Positions 50,505 to 59,900 of a DNA stretch of 64,000 bases are shown piece by piece. The stretch is from the NCBI RefSeq assembly GCF_010686755.1, contig NZ_JAAGXA010000004.1, forward strand, positions 263,110-327,109, given 5' to 3'. Each line of letters begins with the position of its first letter. Position 1 is the first letter of the stretch. Origin of the DNA: Nocardioides zeae. GTDB taxonomy: Bacteria; Actinomycetota; Actinomycetes; Propionibacteriales; Nocardioidaceae. The position numbers and the translations under genes were made by a program. The notes under the pieces were generated by a model, which was not told the DNA's origin, ran no database searches, and was given only the letters and a program-made list of their open reading frames with translations.

Positions 50505-52553
50505 TCAGCGGCGTTCGACGTCCTCGCGCCCGATGGCGGCGAGCCGCTCGTTGTAGGCCTTGAGCGCGGCGTCGTCGCTGGCCGCCTCGCGCCGGTCGTG
50601 CCGGCTCGACTCGGCGCGGTCGTGGCGGAACCACTGCGCGAGCAGGATGAGCACGACCATGAGAATGGGGATCTCCCCGACGGCCCACGACAGCGATCCG
50701 CCGAGGTTCTGGTCGGCGACGAGGTCCCGCGCGAAGGGCCGGTCGATCGCCCGGTAGAAGCCCTCGCCCACCGGCGTCGTGCTCGACATGAGCGCGATCG
50801 AGAAGAACGCGTGGAACGGCGCCACGACGACGAGCATCCCGAGCCGCGCGAGGTAGGGCAGCCGGTGCGGCACCGGCGCGATCCCGACGAGCGACTCGTA
50901 GAACAGGTAGCCCGTGATGAGGAAGTGCAGCTCCATCCAGGCGTGCCCGAGGTGGTTCTGCATGAGCCACTCGAACGCGCCGGTGAAGTAGACGCCGTAG
51001 AGGCTGCCGATGAACAACGCCGCCGTCACCAGCGGGTGCGACAGGATCGCGGCGGGCTTCGACTGCAGTGCCGCCGCGAGGATCTGCCGCGGCCCCTGAC
51101 CGCCGCGCACGTCGCTGCCCGGCAGGGCGTTGAGGGCGAGCGTGATGGGGGCGCCGGCGACGAGCAGGATCGGCGCGACCATCGAGAGCAGCATGTGGCT
51201 GACCATGTGGGCGCTGAACATGACGTGGCTGTAGACGCCGAGCCCGCCGAGCGTCGCGTACCCGACGATGGCGAGCCCCGCGACGTACGAGACCGTGCGG
51301 AGCACCGGCCACCGGTCGCCGCGGCGGCGGAGGGCGACGACCCCGGCGACGTACGCCGCGAGCCCGCCCACGACGACGAGCAGCCCGACGCCCGAGGGGT
51401 TGAACCCGACGAGCAGGCGCTCGAAGGTCGGTGCGGGAGGCATGGGTGCCCCGAGGAGGGCCTCGGCGCCGGAGGTGTAGGTGTCCTCGACCGGCGGGGG
51501 CGTGCGGGAGAGCGCCACGCCGAGCCCAACCGCGACGGCCATCCAGCCGATCTCGGTGGCGGTGAGGAGGAGGAAGGTACGGCGCGCGGCGGCCCCGTCC
51601 GCCAGCCCGGCCAGGGCGCGGCGACGGACCAGCCAGGCGACGACGCCGATGACGACGATGACGCCGATCTTGGCGAGGGCGCCGCGGCCGTAGGCGCTGT
51701 CGAGGAACCCGCCCGGGCCGCCGACGCGGACGGCGGCGTTGAGGATGCCGGAGACTGCCGTCGCGGCGAACGCCCAGGCGGCGACGCCCGCGAACCGCCG
51801 GGCGGCGCGGGCGCGCGCGACCGGCGCGTCGGCGAGGTGCCACCAGAGCGCGACGACGCCGCCGATCCACACGACGGCCGCGAGCACGTGGACGACCATG
51901 CTGACGATCGCGAGGTCGTGGGAGCCGGAGCTGGCGGAGTGGCCGGTCAGCACCGGCGGGACGAGGGCGACCAGGGAGACGAGCAGGAGCCCCGTGCTCT
52001 CACGGGCGGTCGCCACCCACCGCGTCATGCCGGCCACCACGGCGACGAGCACGAGCTGCGTCACCGCCGCTTGGCCCTGGCTGACGTCGGTGAAGTAGGT
52101 CTGCACCGCCCGCCACTCGAGCTCCCCGACGGGCTGCGCGAACAGGTCGGAGACGGTGAAGACCCCCTGGGCGAGCGCGGCGACGAACCAGACGACGGCG
52201 GCCCAGGTGGCGGTGCGCACCGCCCGGTGGCTGGCGCGGCCGAGCTCGTCGGCGAGCCGGCGGACGACGAGCACGGGCACGACCAGGCACGCCACCACCA
52301 GGATCGCCGCGGCGTGGCTCACGAGCTCGAGCACCGGGATGGCCCACCCGGTGAGCGCGCCCGGGTCGGGGATGCCCGCCGGCGGCGCCTGCGGTGCTCC
52401 GCCCGCGAGCTCCAGCAGCAGCCACATCGCGGCCAGGCCGGCGACCGCGAGCCCGAGCAACCCGACCCCGAGGCGCCGCCGCTGCTCGCCGAGCTGCCGC
52501 CGCTCCGCATCGGTGAGGGGAGCGGGGCGCTCGTCCGTGCTCGTCGTCGTCAT
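50505..52553 (-). CDS. CopD-CtaG fusion copper membrane protein
   Basis: A 682-aa polytopic protein. The first half (about 1-320) resembles CopD-type copper import proteins, with VLTGHSASSGSHDLAIVSMVVHVLAAVVWIGG. The second half is a CtaG-like (caa3 assembly, DUF1404-type) domain with His-rich motifs: SHVMFSAHMVSHMLLSMVAP, NHLGHAWMELHFLITGYLF and APFHAFFSIALM. The His and Met residues probably bind copper. It is the last gene of the copper operon, starting at an ATG that overlaps the CopC stop. Confidence 0.88.
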   Translation of the reverse strand: MTTTSTDERPAPLTDAERRQLGEQRRRLGVGLLGLAVAGLAAMWLLLELAGGAPQAPPAGIPDPGALTGWAIPVLELVSHAAAILVVACLVVPVLVVRRLADELGRASHRAVRTATWAAVVWFVAALAQGVFTVSDLFAQPVGELEWRAVQTYFTDVSQGQAAVTQLVLVAVVAGMTRWVATARESTGLLLVSLVALVPPVLTGHSASSGSHDLAIVSMVVHVLAAVVWIGGVVALWWHLADAPVARARAARRFAGVAAWAFAATAVSGILNAAVRVGGPGGFLDSAYGRGALAKIGVIVVIGVVAWLVRRRALAGLADGAAARRTFLLLTATEIGWMAVAVGLGVALSRTPPPVEDTYTSGAEALLGAPMPPAPTFERLLVGFNPSGVGLLVVVGGLAAYVAGVVALRRRGDRWPVLRTVSYVAGLAIVGYATLGGLGVYSHVMFSAHMVSHMLLSMVAPILLVAGAPITLALNALPGSDVRGGQGPRQILAAALQSKPAAILSHPLVTAALFIGSLYGVYFTGAFEWLMQNHLGHAWMELHFLITGYLFYESLVGIAPVPHRLPYLARLGMLVVVAPFHAFFSIALMSSTTPVGEGFYRAIDRPFARDLVADQNLGGSLSWAVGEIPILMVVLILLAQWFRHDRAESSRHDRREAASDDAALKAYNERLAAIGREDVERR

Positions 52554-53146
52554 TCCACGGACCTCCGCATCGCGAGGTAGAGGAGCCCCGCGGACATCAC
52601 CACGAGGCCGCCGAGCACGAGCACGTGGTCGGCGTGGCGCGACCACCAACTCTCCTCGGGCGTGGCTGCGGTCGCCTCGTCGGCGTCGGTCGCGGCAGGG
52701 TCGGTGGTGCCGGCCCCGGCGACCTCCGGGTCGTCGACGGCGGCCGAGCCGTCGGGGGTCGACCCGTCGCCCTCGGTCACCGTGAAGGTCACCTCGCCCG
52801 TGATCGGGTGCCCGTCGGAGGACACGACGCGGAAGGTGAGGCTGTAGTCGCCCGCCGGCCCCGCGGACACGGCTTGCGTGACGGTGTCGCCGTCGATCGC
52901 GGGATCGCCCGTGGCGAGGTCGCCCCCGGGGCCGGTCACCACGACGTACGCCGGCGCGCGCACCTCCTGGCTGAACGTCAGCGACACCGCGTCGGGGAGC
53001 GTCGCGAGGCTCGCGCCGTCCTCCGGGGAGGACGACACGAGCGACGCGTGCGCCTGCGCGGGCGCCGCCAGGGCGAGCGCCAGCACGAGGGGGCCCAGCA
53101 CGGCGGCGGCGAGCGCGCCGAGCAGGGCGGGGGTACGGCGGGTCAT
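52550..53146 (-). CDS. CopC domain copper-binding protein
   Basis: A 198-aa exported protein: signal peptide with cleavage after AQA, then mature HASLVSSSPEDGASL, where the N-terminal His is a Cu(II) ligand of CopC. The beta-sandwich includes SSDGHPITGEVTFTV with a second His. A Ser/Asp/Thr-rich linker and a C-terminal membrane span (about 173-193) anchor it. Both ends overlap neighbours by 4 bp (ATGA). It likely hands copper to the CopD/CtaG protein. Confidence 0.9.
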   Translation of the reverse strand: MTRRTPALLGALAAAVLGPLVLALALAAPAQAHASLVSSSPEDGASLATLPDAVSLTFSQEVRAPAYVVVTGPGGDLATGDPAIDGDTVTQAVSAGPAGDYSLTFRVVSSDGHPITGEVTFTVTEGDGSTPDGSAAVDDPEVAGAGTTDPAATDADEATAATPEESWWSRHADHVLVLGGLVVMSAGLLYLAMRRSVE

Positions 53147-54393
53147 GCGTCTCCTCCAGAGGTCGTCGGCGACGGCAGACCCAGCATCTCGCGGCCGACG
53201 AAGTCGCCCTCCACGCAGGCCGGGGGCACGGCGTACACCGCCGAGCCGATCGTCGTCACCCACTCGTTGAGCAGGTCGAGCTCGTCCATCCGCTGCTGGA
53301 CGGGCACGAACTGCCGGTCCACGTCGGCCGCGAACGCGAGGAAGACGAGCCCCGCGCCGCCGTCGGGCGTCGTGTAGTTGTAGCCCCGCCGCAGGAAGCG
53401 CTCCGCCGGGTCGGCGCTGCGCATCCGGGCCACGTGGCTGGCCGGGTCGATGACGGGGAACCCGACGGCGTCGACGGCCTCGAAGTCGGGCTCGTCGTGC
53501 TCCGCGGAACCCGTCAGGGGCGCCCCGTCGGCGAGCTTCCGGCCGACCGAGAACTCGCGCGCGACGCGGTCGGTGCGGTCCCAGTCGACGAGGTCCATCT
53601 CGATCCGACGCACCACCATGAACGTGCCGCCGTCGAACCCCGACGCCCGGCCCGTGCTCCACAGCAGATCGGCGTGGTCGTCGGCCGGCAGGTTCACCGT
53701 GCCGTCGACCTGGCCCATCAGGTTGCGCATCGTCGTGCCGGCCGCCTCGGTGCCGCGGGCGCGGCGGAAGCCGTCCTGCACCCACCGGACGGTGGCGAAC
53801 GGCGCGGCGTCCTTCAGGAGCATGCGCCGCACGTGGCTCAACGTCATCGGGTCGTCGGTGCAGACCTGCAGCACCACGTCGGTCTGTCCCCACGCCGGGT
53901 CGAGCCGGTCGAGGGGGAACGCCGGCAGCTCCTGCAGGCCCGGGTCGTAGGCCGGACGCAGCATCCGCAGCACCCGCGGGCCGAAGCCGAAGGTCACCGT
54001 CAGCCGGGCAGGGCTCTCCGCGAGCTCCGGCTCGGTGTCGGCGAGGGCGCCGCGCCCCGACGTGAACCGCGAGGCGTCGTCGCTGAGCAGCCGCATCATG
54101 CGACCGAGCTCCTCGCCGCCGCCGCCCTCGAGCAGGTCGAGCCCGACGAGGCTGAGGTGCGCCTGCGCGGCGGTGTCGATCCCGGCCTGGTGCACGCCGT
54201 GGAAGTCGATCGTGTCGCCCCCGGTGACGACGTCCGCTGCCGGCTCGGTCGAGGCGGGCTCGGTGCCGCTCGCGCTGTTCGTGCCGTTCCCGTCGTGGTC
54301 GCCGCGCAGGCCGCGCGTGCCCCACCCGACCCCGGCGCCGCCGAGGGCGGCGGCGCCGGAGGCGAGCAGGTTGCGCCGGTTGAGTCCCGTCAC
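53143..54393 (-). CDS. Dyp-type peroxidase, Tat-exported (EfeB-like)
   Basis: A 416-aa haem peroxidase with a Tat signal (NRRNLLASGAAALGGAGVG). The DyP motif GQVDG is at 227-231 with catalytic Asp230, and His320 (ASHVAR) is the likely proximal haem ligand. The length and Tat signal fit class A/EfeB-type enzymes. It lies inside the copper operon between PCuAC and CopC, with 4-bp overlaps on both sides; such a peroxidase may deal with oxidative damage or haem outside the membrane. The GTG start is fixed by the Tat motif. Confidence 0.9.
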   Translation of the reverse strand: MTGLNRRNLLASGAAALGGAGVGWGTRGLRGDHDGNGTNSASGTEPASTEPAADVVTGGDTIDFHGVHQAGIDTAAQAHLSLVGLDLLEGGGGEELGRMMRLLSDDASRFTSGRGALADTEPELAESPARLTVTFGFGPRVLRMLRPAYDPGLQELPAFPLDRLDPAWGQTDVVLQVCTDDPMTLSHVRRMLLKDAAPFATVRWVQDGFRRARGTEAAGTTMRNLMGQVDGTVNLPADDHADLLWSTGRASGFDGGTFMVVRRIEMDLVDWDRTDRVAREFSVGRKLADGAPLTGSAEHDEPDFEAVDAVGFPVIDPASHVARMRSADPAERFLRRGYNYTTPDGGAGLVFLAFAADVDRQFVPVQQRMDELDLLNEWVTTIGSAVYAVPPACVEGDFVGREMLGLPSPTTSGGDA

Positions 54394-55055
54394 TGGTCCT
54401 CGGAGTGGTCGCCGTGGTCCATGTCGTCGTGGTCGCCGTGGTCGCCGTGGTCCGTGTCGCCGTGCTCCATGTCCTCGTCGCCCATGTCCATGCCGCCCGC
54501 GTACTCCTCGTCCGCACCGGTGAACGGCTTCACCACCGCGGTGACGTCCTGGGTGGAGCCGTCGGCGAGCTCGAGGGTGACGGTGACGTCCTGGCCGGCC
54601 TCGAGCGGGCCGGTGAGGTCCATGAGCATGACGTGGTCGCCGCCGGCCTCGAGCTCGTGCGTGCCTCCGGCGGGCACGGTGAACCCGCCCTCCTTGGGCT
54701 GCATGACCATGGCGCCGCCGTCGCCCGTGACGACCTCGTGCAGCTCGACGGTGCCGGCGGCGTCGGAGGAGGCGCCGACCACGGTGATGTCGGCGTCGGT
54801 GTCGTTGACGATCGTGCCGAACATGGCGGTCATGTCGTCGTCGGTCGCCTTGATCCAGGGGTCGGTGACGCTCAGGGCGGCGGCCTCGGCGTCCGTCCCG
54901 TCGGTCGCGTCGGACGTGTCGGACGCGTCGGCGGACGAGCCGGTGGCGTCGTCGGAGGAGTCCGACCCGCAGGCGGACAGCAGCAGCGCGACGGCAGCCG
55001 CTCCGCCGACGAGGGCGGTGCGGGCACGCAGGGTGGGGGTCTGGTTCAGCTTCAC
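54390..55055 (-). CDS. PCuAC-type copper chaperone lipoprotein with Met/His-rich tail
   Basis: A 221-aa lipoprotein: lipobox LSAC, an acidic Ser/Asp linker, and the PCuAC domain (about 60-185). VELHEVV followed by MVMQP and later DHVMLMDL supply the His and Met ligands of the H(M)X10MX21HXM copper motif. The C-terminal 35 residues are an unusual His/Asp/Met/Gly-rich tail (MDMGDEDMEHGDTDHGDH) that could bind extra copper. An AGGAG site precedes the GTG at 55055. It overlaps the DyP start by 4 bp. Confidence 0.92.
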   Translation of the reverse strand: MKLNQTPTLRARTALVGGAAAVALLLSACGSDSSDDATGSSADASDTSDATDGTDAEAAALSVTDPWIKATDDDMTAMFGTIVNDTDADITVVGASSDAAGTVELHEVVTGDGGAMVMQPKEGGFTVPAGGTHELEAGGDHVMLMDLTGPLEAGQDVTVTLELADGSTQDVTAVVKPFTGADEEYAGGMDMGDEDMEHGDTDHGDHGDHDDMDHGDHSEDQ

Positions 55056-55129
55056 GGAGGGTTCTCCTGGTGATGGGCGCGCGGAGCGCGCAGGTGACGG
55101 CCGCGGCGTCACCTGTCTGCCAGGGACGC

Positions 55130-55654
55130 TCAGGCCGGGAGGGCGAGGGCGCGGAGCGCCGGGGGACCCCGGGTACGCCGCGGCGCGGCCACCAGGCGCA
55201 GCACCGGTCCCTCCGGCGCGGCCGGGGAGGGCAGGCGACCGAGGGAGGGCGGGGCGGTGGGGTGCGACGTACGGGGGAGGAGGTGGGTGAGCGCGGCGTC
55301 GACGACGCGCCACCACGCACGCTCGGCGCCGAGCGCGACGGTGACGGTGGCCGCGGCGGCGAGGGTGTGGCTGAGGGCCATCGCGCCGACGGCGTGGGTC
55401 TCGCCGGGCGCGTGGAGCATGAAGCCGCCGTGGAACACCGCCTGTGCGACGAGCGCGACCCCGGCCAGACCGGCGAGGTCCATCCGGCGGCGGGTGAGCG
55501 GGGCGCTGACGAGCGTGCCGAGCGCGATGACCGTCGCGAGGAGCCAGACCGGGGGCAACGACGCACCGGCGCCGACGTGGGCGACCGCGGCGCCCGCGCC
55601 CGCGACGGCACCCGCGCAGAGCGCGCGGGGGGCGCGCATCGGTGCGGCGGGCAT
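55130..55654 (-). CDS. Hypothetical membrane protein of the copper operon
   Basis: About 174 aa with four hydrophobic spans, a His-containing loop (VFHGGFMLHAPGETHAVGAMALSH) and a Pro/Arg-rich cytoplasmic tail. His and Met residues in and near the membrane suggest metal contact. No family was recognised with certainty. It is 74 bp upstream of PCuAC on the same strand and probably starts the operon. Two ATGs, 15 bp apart (55654 and 55639), are possible. Confidence 0.68.
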   Translation of the reverse strand: MPAAPMRAPRALCAGAVAGAGAAVAHVGAGASLPPVWLLATVIALGTLVSAPLTRRRMDLAGLAGVALVAQAVFHGGFMLHAPGETHAVGAMALSHTLAAAATVTVALGAERAWWRVVDAALTHLLPRTSHPTAPPSLGRLPSPAAPEGPVLRLVAAPRRTRGPPALRALALPA

Positions 55655-55749
55655 CGGGGCCTCCGGACGGGCAGGCGGTCGGGCGTCTGCCAGCAGTATG
55701 CCTCCGACCTGCTCCGACTGCGGATTCGCCGGTTGCCCCCGGGGGGGCG

Positions 55750-55796
55750 GGTCGTGGTGTGAGCCCTGCGGAAAGTGGCGGCCTGGCACCACGACC
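55750..55796. repeat. 47-bp palindromic element, family 3, copy 2
   Basis: The left arm GGTCGTGGTGTGAG is identical to copy 1 at 5768; the right arm ends CACCACGACC and the loop keeps AAGTGGCGG. Same 47-bp length. Unlike copy 1 it lies between divergent genes, upstream of both the copper operon and the 280-aa protein. Confidence 0.75.
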
Positions 55797-55837
55797 GGGG
55801 GTTTCGCAAGGTTGCCGGCTGTGCAGCATGCCGTGGC

Positions 55838-56680
55838 ATGACGATGCAGCCGCCAGCGCCGTACGGAACGCCCCCGACGCCCCCGCCCGGCCCGGTGCCG
55901 TCCGGTCGCCGCCGGGGCGGGACGCTGCCGTGGATCCTCGTCGCCGTGCTGACGGTCGTCGCCCTCGTGCTCGGCGTGCTGCTCGTGCTGCAGGCGGTCG
56001 GCGGCGACGACGCCGGGGACGGTCGCGGTTTCGCCAGCCCCGAGGAGGCGATCGAGTTCTCCACCGAGAGCCTCGCCGACGGTGACGCGGAGGCGGCGCT
56101 CAGCGCCTGGAGCGCGGGCGAGCAGGCGCGGGGGTCGGACTTCGTGGGGAGCCTGGAGTACCTGGAGGCCTACGCGCCCTACAACCCCAACATCCTGCCG
56201 GGGGACGACGACTTCTTCGCCGGTCTCGGCGGGGTGGCCCGGGAGGGCGGGGCGGCGGACCAGATCCGCCGGCTCACCTACAGCCTGCTCGTGCCCGACC
56301 TCAGCCAGGACCAGGTGACGCCGCTGTCGGACGACGACGCGCCCTCGGCCCAGGAGCTGCGGGACGACCTCGACTCCGGGCGTCTCGCGGGACTCAGCGC
56401 ACAGCGCATCGAGCGGCTCGAGGGCCCGGAGCGGCTCACGGAGACCTACGAGCGCGCGGCGGAGCTCGTCGGTGCGGACGAGCGGCGGGAGTACCTCGTG
56501 CTCTACGAGTGGGAGGGCGAGACCTACCTGGGCGCGGTCGGCGTCCTGCGGTACGACGACGAGTGGAGCATCGACGCGTTCTCGGCGCCCATCGCGAACG
56601 TGTCGGTGGGGATCGTGACGCCGGCGTCGGAGGACGACTTCGACGAGGCGCTGGCGTCGGTCGCCGACCTGGGGGACTGA
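55838..56680 (+). CDS. Membrane-anchored extracytoplasmic protein of unknown function
   Basis: A 280-aa protein: a Pro-rich cytoplasmic N-terminus (1-22), an Arg cluster, one membrane span (about 30-53) and an acidic extracytoplasmic domain of about 220 residues. The start of that domain (GFASPEEAIEFSTESLADGDAEAALSAW) resembles DUF4878-like or NTF2-like modules, but this is weak. Function is unknown. A very short gene starts 6 bp after its stop and is likely co-transcribed. Confidence 0.75.
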   Translation: MTMQPPAPYGTPPTPPPGPVPSGRRRGGTLPWILVAVLTVVALVLGVLLVLQAVGGDDAGDGRGFASPEEAIEFSTESLADGDAEAALSAWSAGEQARGSDFVGSLEYLEAYAPYNPNILPGDDDFFAGLGGVAREGGAADQIRRLTYSLLVPDLSQDQVTPLSDDDAPSAQELRDDLDSGRLAGLSAQRIERLEGPERLTETYERAAELVGADERREYLVLYEWEGETYLGAVGVLRYDDEWSIDAFSAPIANVSVGIVTPASEDDFDEALASVADLGD

Positions 56681-56686
56681 TCGCCG

Positions 56687-56860
56687 ATGCACCCTGCCAT
56701 GGGGCCGCACTACGAGGTGCCGCGCGAGCCCGACCAGACGCCGCTCGGTCCGGACGAGCCGCCGCCGCGGCTCGGGCGGGGCAAGCGGGGGACGTGGGTC
56801 GTCCTCGCAGTCATCGCGTTCGTGATCGCGCTGGTCGTCCTGGTGGCGGTCGTCGTCTGA
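56687..56860 (+). CDS. Small C-tail-anchored membrane protein
   Basis: A 57-aa protein with a hydrophilic Pro-rich N-terminal half and a C-terminal membrane helix (TWVVLAVIAFVIALVVLVAVVV) that ends at the stop codon. It starts 6 bp after the 280-aa gene. The Pro/Tyr-rich start matches that gene's style of N-terminus, so the two may work together in the membrane. No family assigned. Confidence 0.65.
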   Translation: MHPAMGPHYEVPREPDQTPLGPDEPPPRLGRGKRGTWVVLAVIAFVIALVVLVAVVV

Positions 56861-56907
56861 GGGTGTGAGGGACCGGGACGATCTACCGGGGGCCGTTCGG
56901 CGCCGCG

Positions 56908-59900
56908 GTGGGGCGCTCACCCGAAAGGAGACACTTTGGCTGCCCGTCGACCTCGTCGTTCGACACCCCGGCCCTCGCTGCCGACGTCTCGCCGGGGGCC
57001 CTGGTCCTCACCGACGACGACGGTGAGGCGGTCGGCGCGACGCCGCCGCTGGTGGCCTGGGACTCCTCCGCGCTCGATGAGGTCGGCATGCCGACCGAGT
57101 ACACCCTGCTGGGCAGCGACCTCGCCGAGCTGGACGAGGCGGCCCCCTCTGACGCGACTGAGCACGAGTTGACGGTGACTCCGCCGGCCGAGCTGCTCAG
57201 CGGCACCGACGGCGCGGGTGCCGGGGTGGAGTACCCGTGATCATCGACCCGCAATTCGAGAACCTCACCCAGAGCCAGGACACCTGGATCCGCAACGGCA
57301 CCACCGCGTTGAACGGCTCGGACTCCAAGCTGCTGGTCGGCAAGCACGGCACCAGCGGCGCGGCGGCGAACCTGGCCGCCTCGCTCCTGCAGTTCCAGTC
57401 GACCGTCTTCGACGGCCGCCAGATCGACCAGGCCTACCTCGGGCTCTACCAGTACGGCGCGGGCACCTGCGCGGCTCGGACGATGAACATCTACTAGTGG
57501 GCGCAGTCGCAGACGACCTGGTCGAACCAGCCGGCGTTCTACGACACCAACTTCGCGACCGCGACCGAGAACCGGGCACCGGGCTGCTCGCGCGGTGCGG
57601 GCTACGTGGACATGAAGATCACCCCGATCGTGCGGGACTGGGCCCACGGCGCCCGCCCCAACCGCGGCGTCATCCTCGCGGCCCCGAACGGCAGCGACAC
57701 CACGTCGGCGCGGTCGTACTGCTCGATGGACTACAGCGCCGCGTTCCCGGGCTGTGACCACAAGCCCTACCTGCGGGTGTCGTACTCCTTGGCGATCGCC
57801 GGTGAGCGACCCGGCGCCAGCCACCTCAGCTTCACCGCCAGCGACCGCATCAACACCACCGTCGACGTCGGCACCGGCAACCTCATGGTCACCGTCAACG
57901 GCCTCAGCCTGCCCAGCATGGACGGCCAGCTCCCGCTGAGCGCGACCTACAACGCCGTCGGTGGCAGCACCGACCGTCGCCTCGGTCGCGGCTGGATCCT
58001 GGAGAACACCACCGAGATCCGCATGACCGCCCGCACCGGCAGCCAGTCTGAGGCCGATGTCGTGTTCACCGGCCCCGGCGGACGCACCGAGGAGTTCACC
58101 ACCACGACCACCAGCAGTGCGGGGGTGACGAGCTACACCACCCCCGACGGCGTCAAGGGCGATCTGTACCGCTCCAGCAACGGCTACACCCTCGTCATGC
58201 GCGAGTCGAAGCTGAAGTACGTCTTCTCGCCCGACGGTGGTCTGCTGCGCATGGAGGACCGCAACGGCAACACGACCGGGGTCTCCGAGGGCGCCACCCC
58301 GTCCGGCTCGGCGTTCAAGAACCTGACCATCGAGACTCCGGCCGGCTCGGTCGCTGCCCGTACGGGCAACATCACCACCACCTCAGGTGGCACCACCACG
58401 ATCACCCAGGGCACCTCCAGTGCCCTGCGCACGATCTCGTTTGCCCGGTCCAACAACCAGGCCACCTCGTTCACCGACGCGCGGGGCCGGACCACCACCT
58501 TCAGCTACAACAGCAACGGGCTGCTCTCGCAGATCGCCGCACCGGGCAACGTGACCACCCAGTTCAGCTACGACGACCGCCGCCGCGTCACCGCGGTCAC
58601 CCAGGTCGAGAACGCCTCCGGCGGCCCCGGGAGCTCCATCACCCGGTTCTCCTACCCGAACCGCCACCTCACCCGGGTCGCTGCACCCGACACCAACCAG
58701 AGCCAGTCGGTCGACCAGGCGCCCAACACGGTCTACGAGATCGACGACTACAAGCGCGTCAAGAAGACCATCGACCCCGAGGGCCGCGAGCGCTCGCGCA
58801 CCTACACGCCCAACTCCGACACCGCGACCAGCACCCTCGGCGCCTCCTCCGGCGGCGGGAGCGGCGGTGGCGCGGGCGGCTCGACCACCACGAACACGTG
58901 GGAGGGCAACGGCGGGGACTCGATGACCAAGACCCAGTCGCCCACCGGCGCCAGCAACTCCTGGGAGTACAACGGCTCCGGGAACTCGGCCTACAGCCCG
59001 AGCTCCAGCACCGACGACGCCGACAACACCAGCCTCTACACCTACAACGGCGCCGGCAACCAGCTCACCTCCTCCGACGCCTCCGAGGCGACCGCTGAGG
59101 TCACCCGCAACTCCGACGGCACGGTGGCGACCGCGACGAGCCCCGGCAACGGCTCGAACGACACCAACTACGGCTACACCAACCGCCAGGTCACCTCGAT
59201 GACCCCGGTCACCGGGTCCTCGCTCACTGCGCGGGCCTACACCTACGACACCGTCGGGCGCCTCGCCACCTCCACCAACGGCCGCGGGATCACCACCACT
59301 TACAGCTACAACGAGAACGACCAGGTCGTGGCCGTCACCCACGACGGCGGCGGAACCGGCGGCAGCGGCACCCAGACCGTCACCTACGGCTACGACGCCG
59401 CCGGTCGGCAGAACTCCCGCGTCGACACCCACGGCACCACGACCACCACCTACGACCAGCTCGGTCGGCTGCTGACCCGCGTCAACACCGCCGGCGGCGG
59501 CACCATCACCTACACCTACGACAAGGCCTCACGCCTGGCCACCTCGACCTCCACCGAGGGCGGCACCACCAACTACGCCTACGACAACGCCGGCACCCCC
59601 ACGGGCTACAACTACCCCGTCGCCCCGGGCAGCTCCACCCGCATCACCGTCCGGTTCACCACCGACGACAAGGGACGCCGCACCGGCACCTACGTCGCCC
59701 CCAACGCCGACTTCACGACCTGGACCGCGCGGACCACCAACACCTACGACAAGTCCGGGCGCGTCTCCCGCGTCCGCGCCGACCGCGGCAACGGCACCCC
59801 CGACATCATCGACGTCAGCTACTGCTACGTCGCCGGCACCACCCCCGCCAACGCCTGCCCGGAGAACGACACCGACAACGACCGCGCCAAGCTCGCCTGG

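Noticed and set aside
53434..55290. Long plus-strand frame over the DyP and PCuAC genes
   Set aside because: The minus-strand products have signal peptides, catalytic motifs and coupled starts; the plus-strand frame has none.
57495..57497. TAG in the RHS gene as programmed readthrough or pyrrolysine
   Set aside because: A frameshift lies 255 bp upstream and the N-terminus is missing, so ordinary decay explains it better. No pyrrolysine genes or recoding signal were seen.
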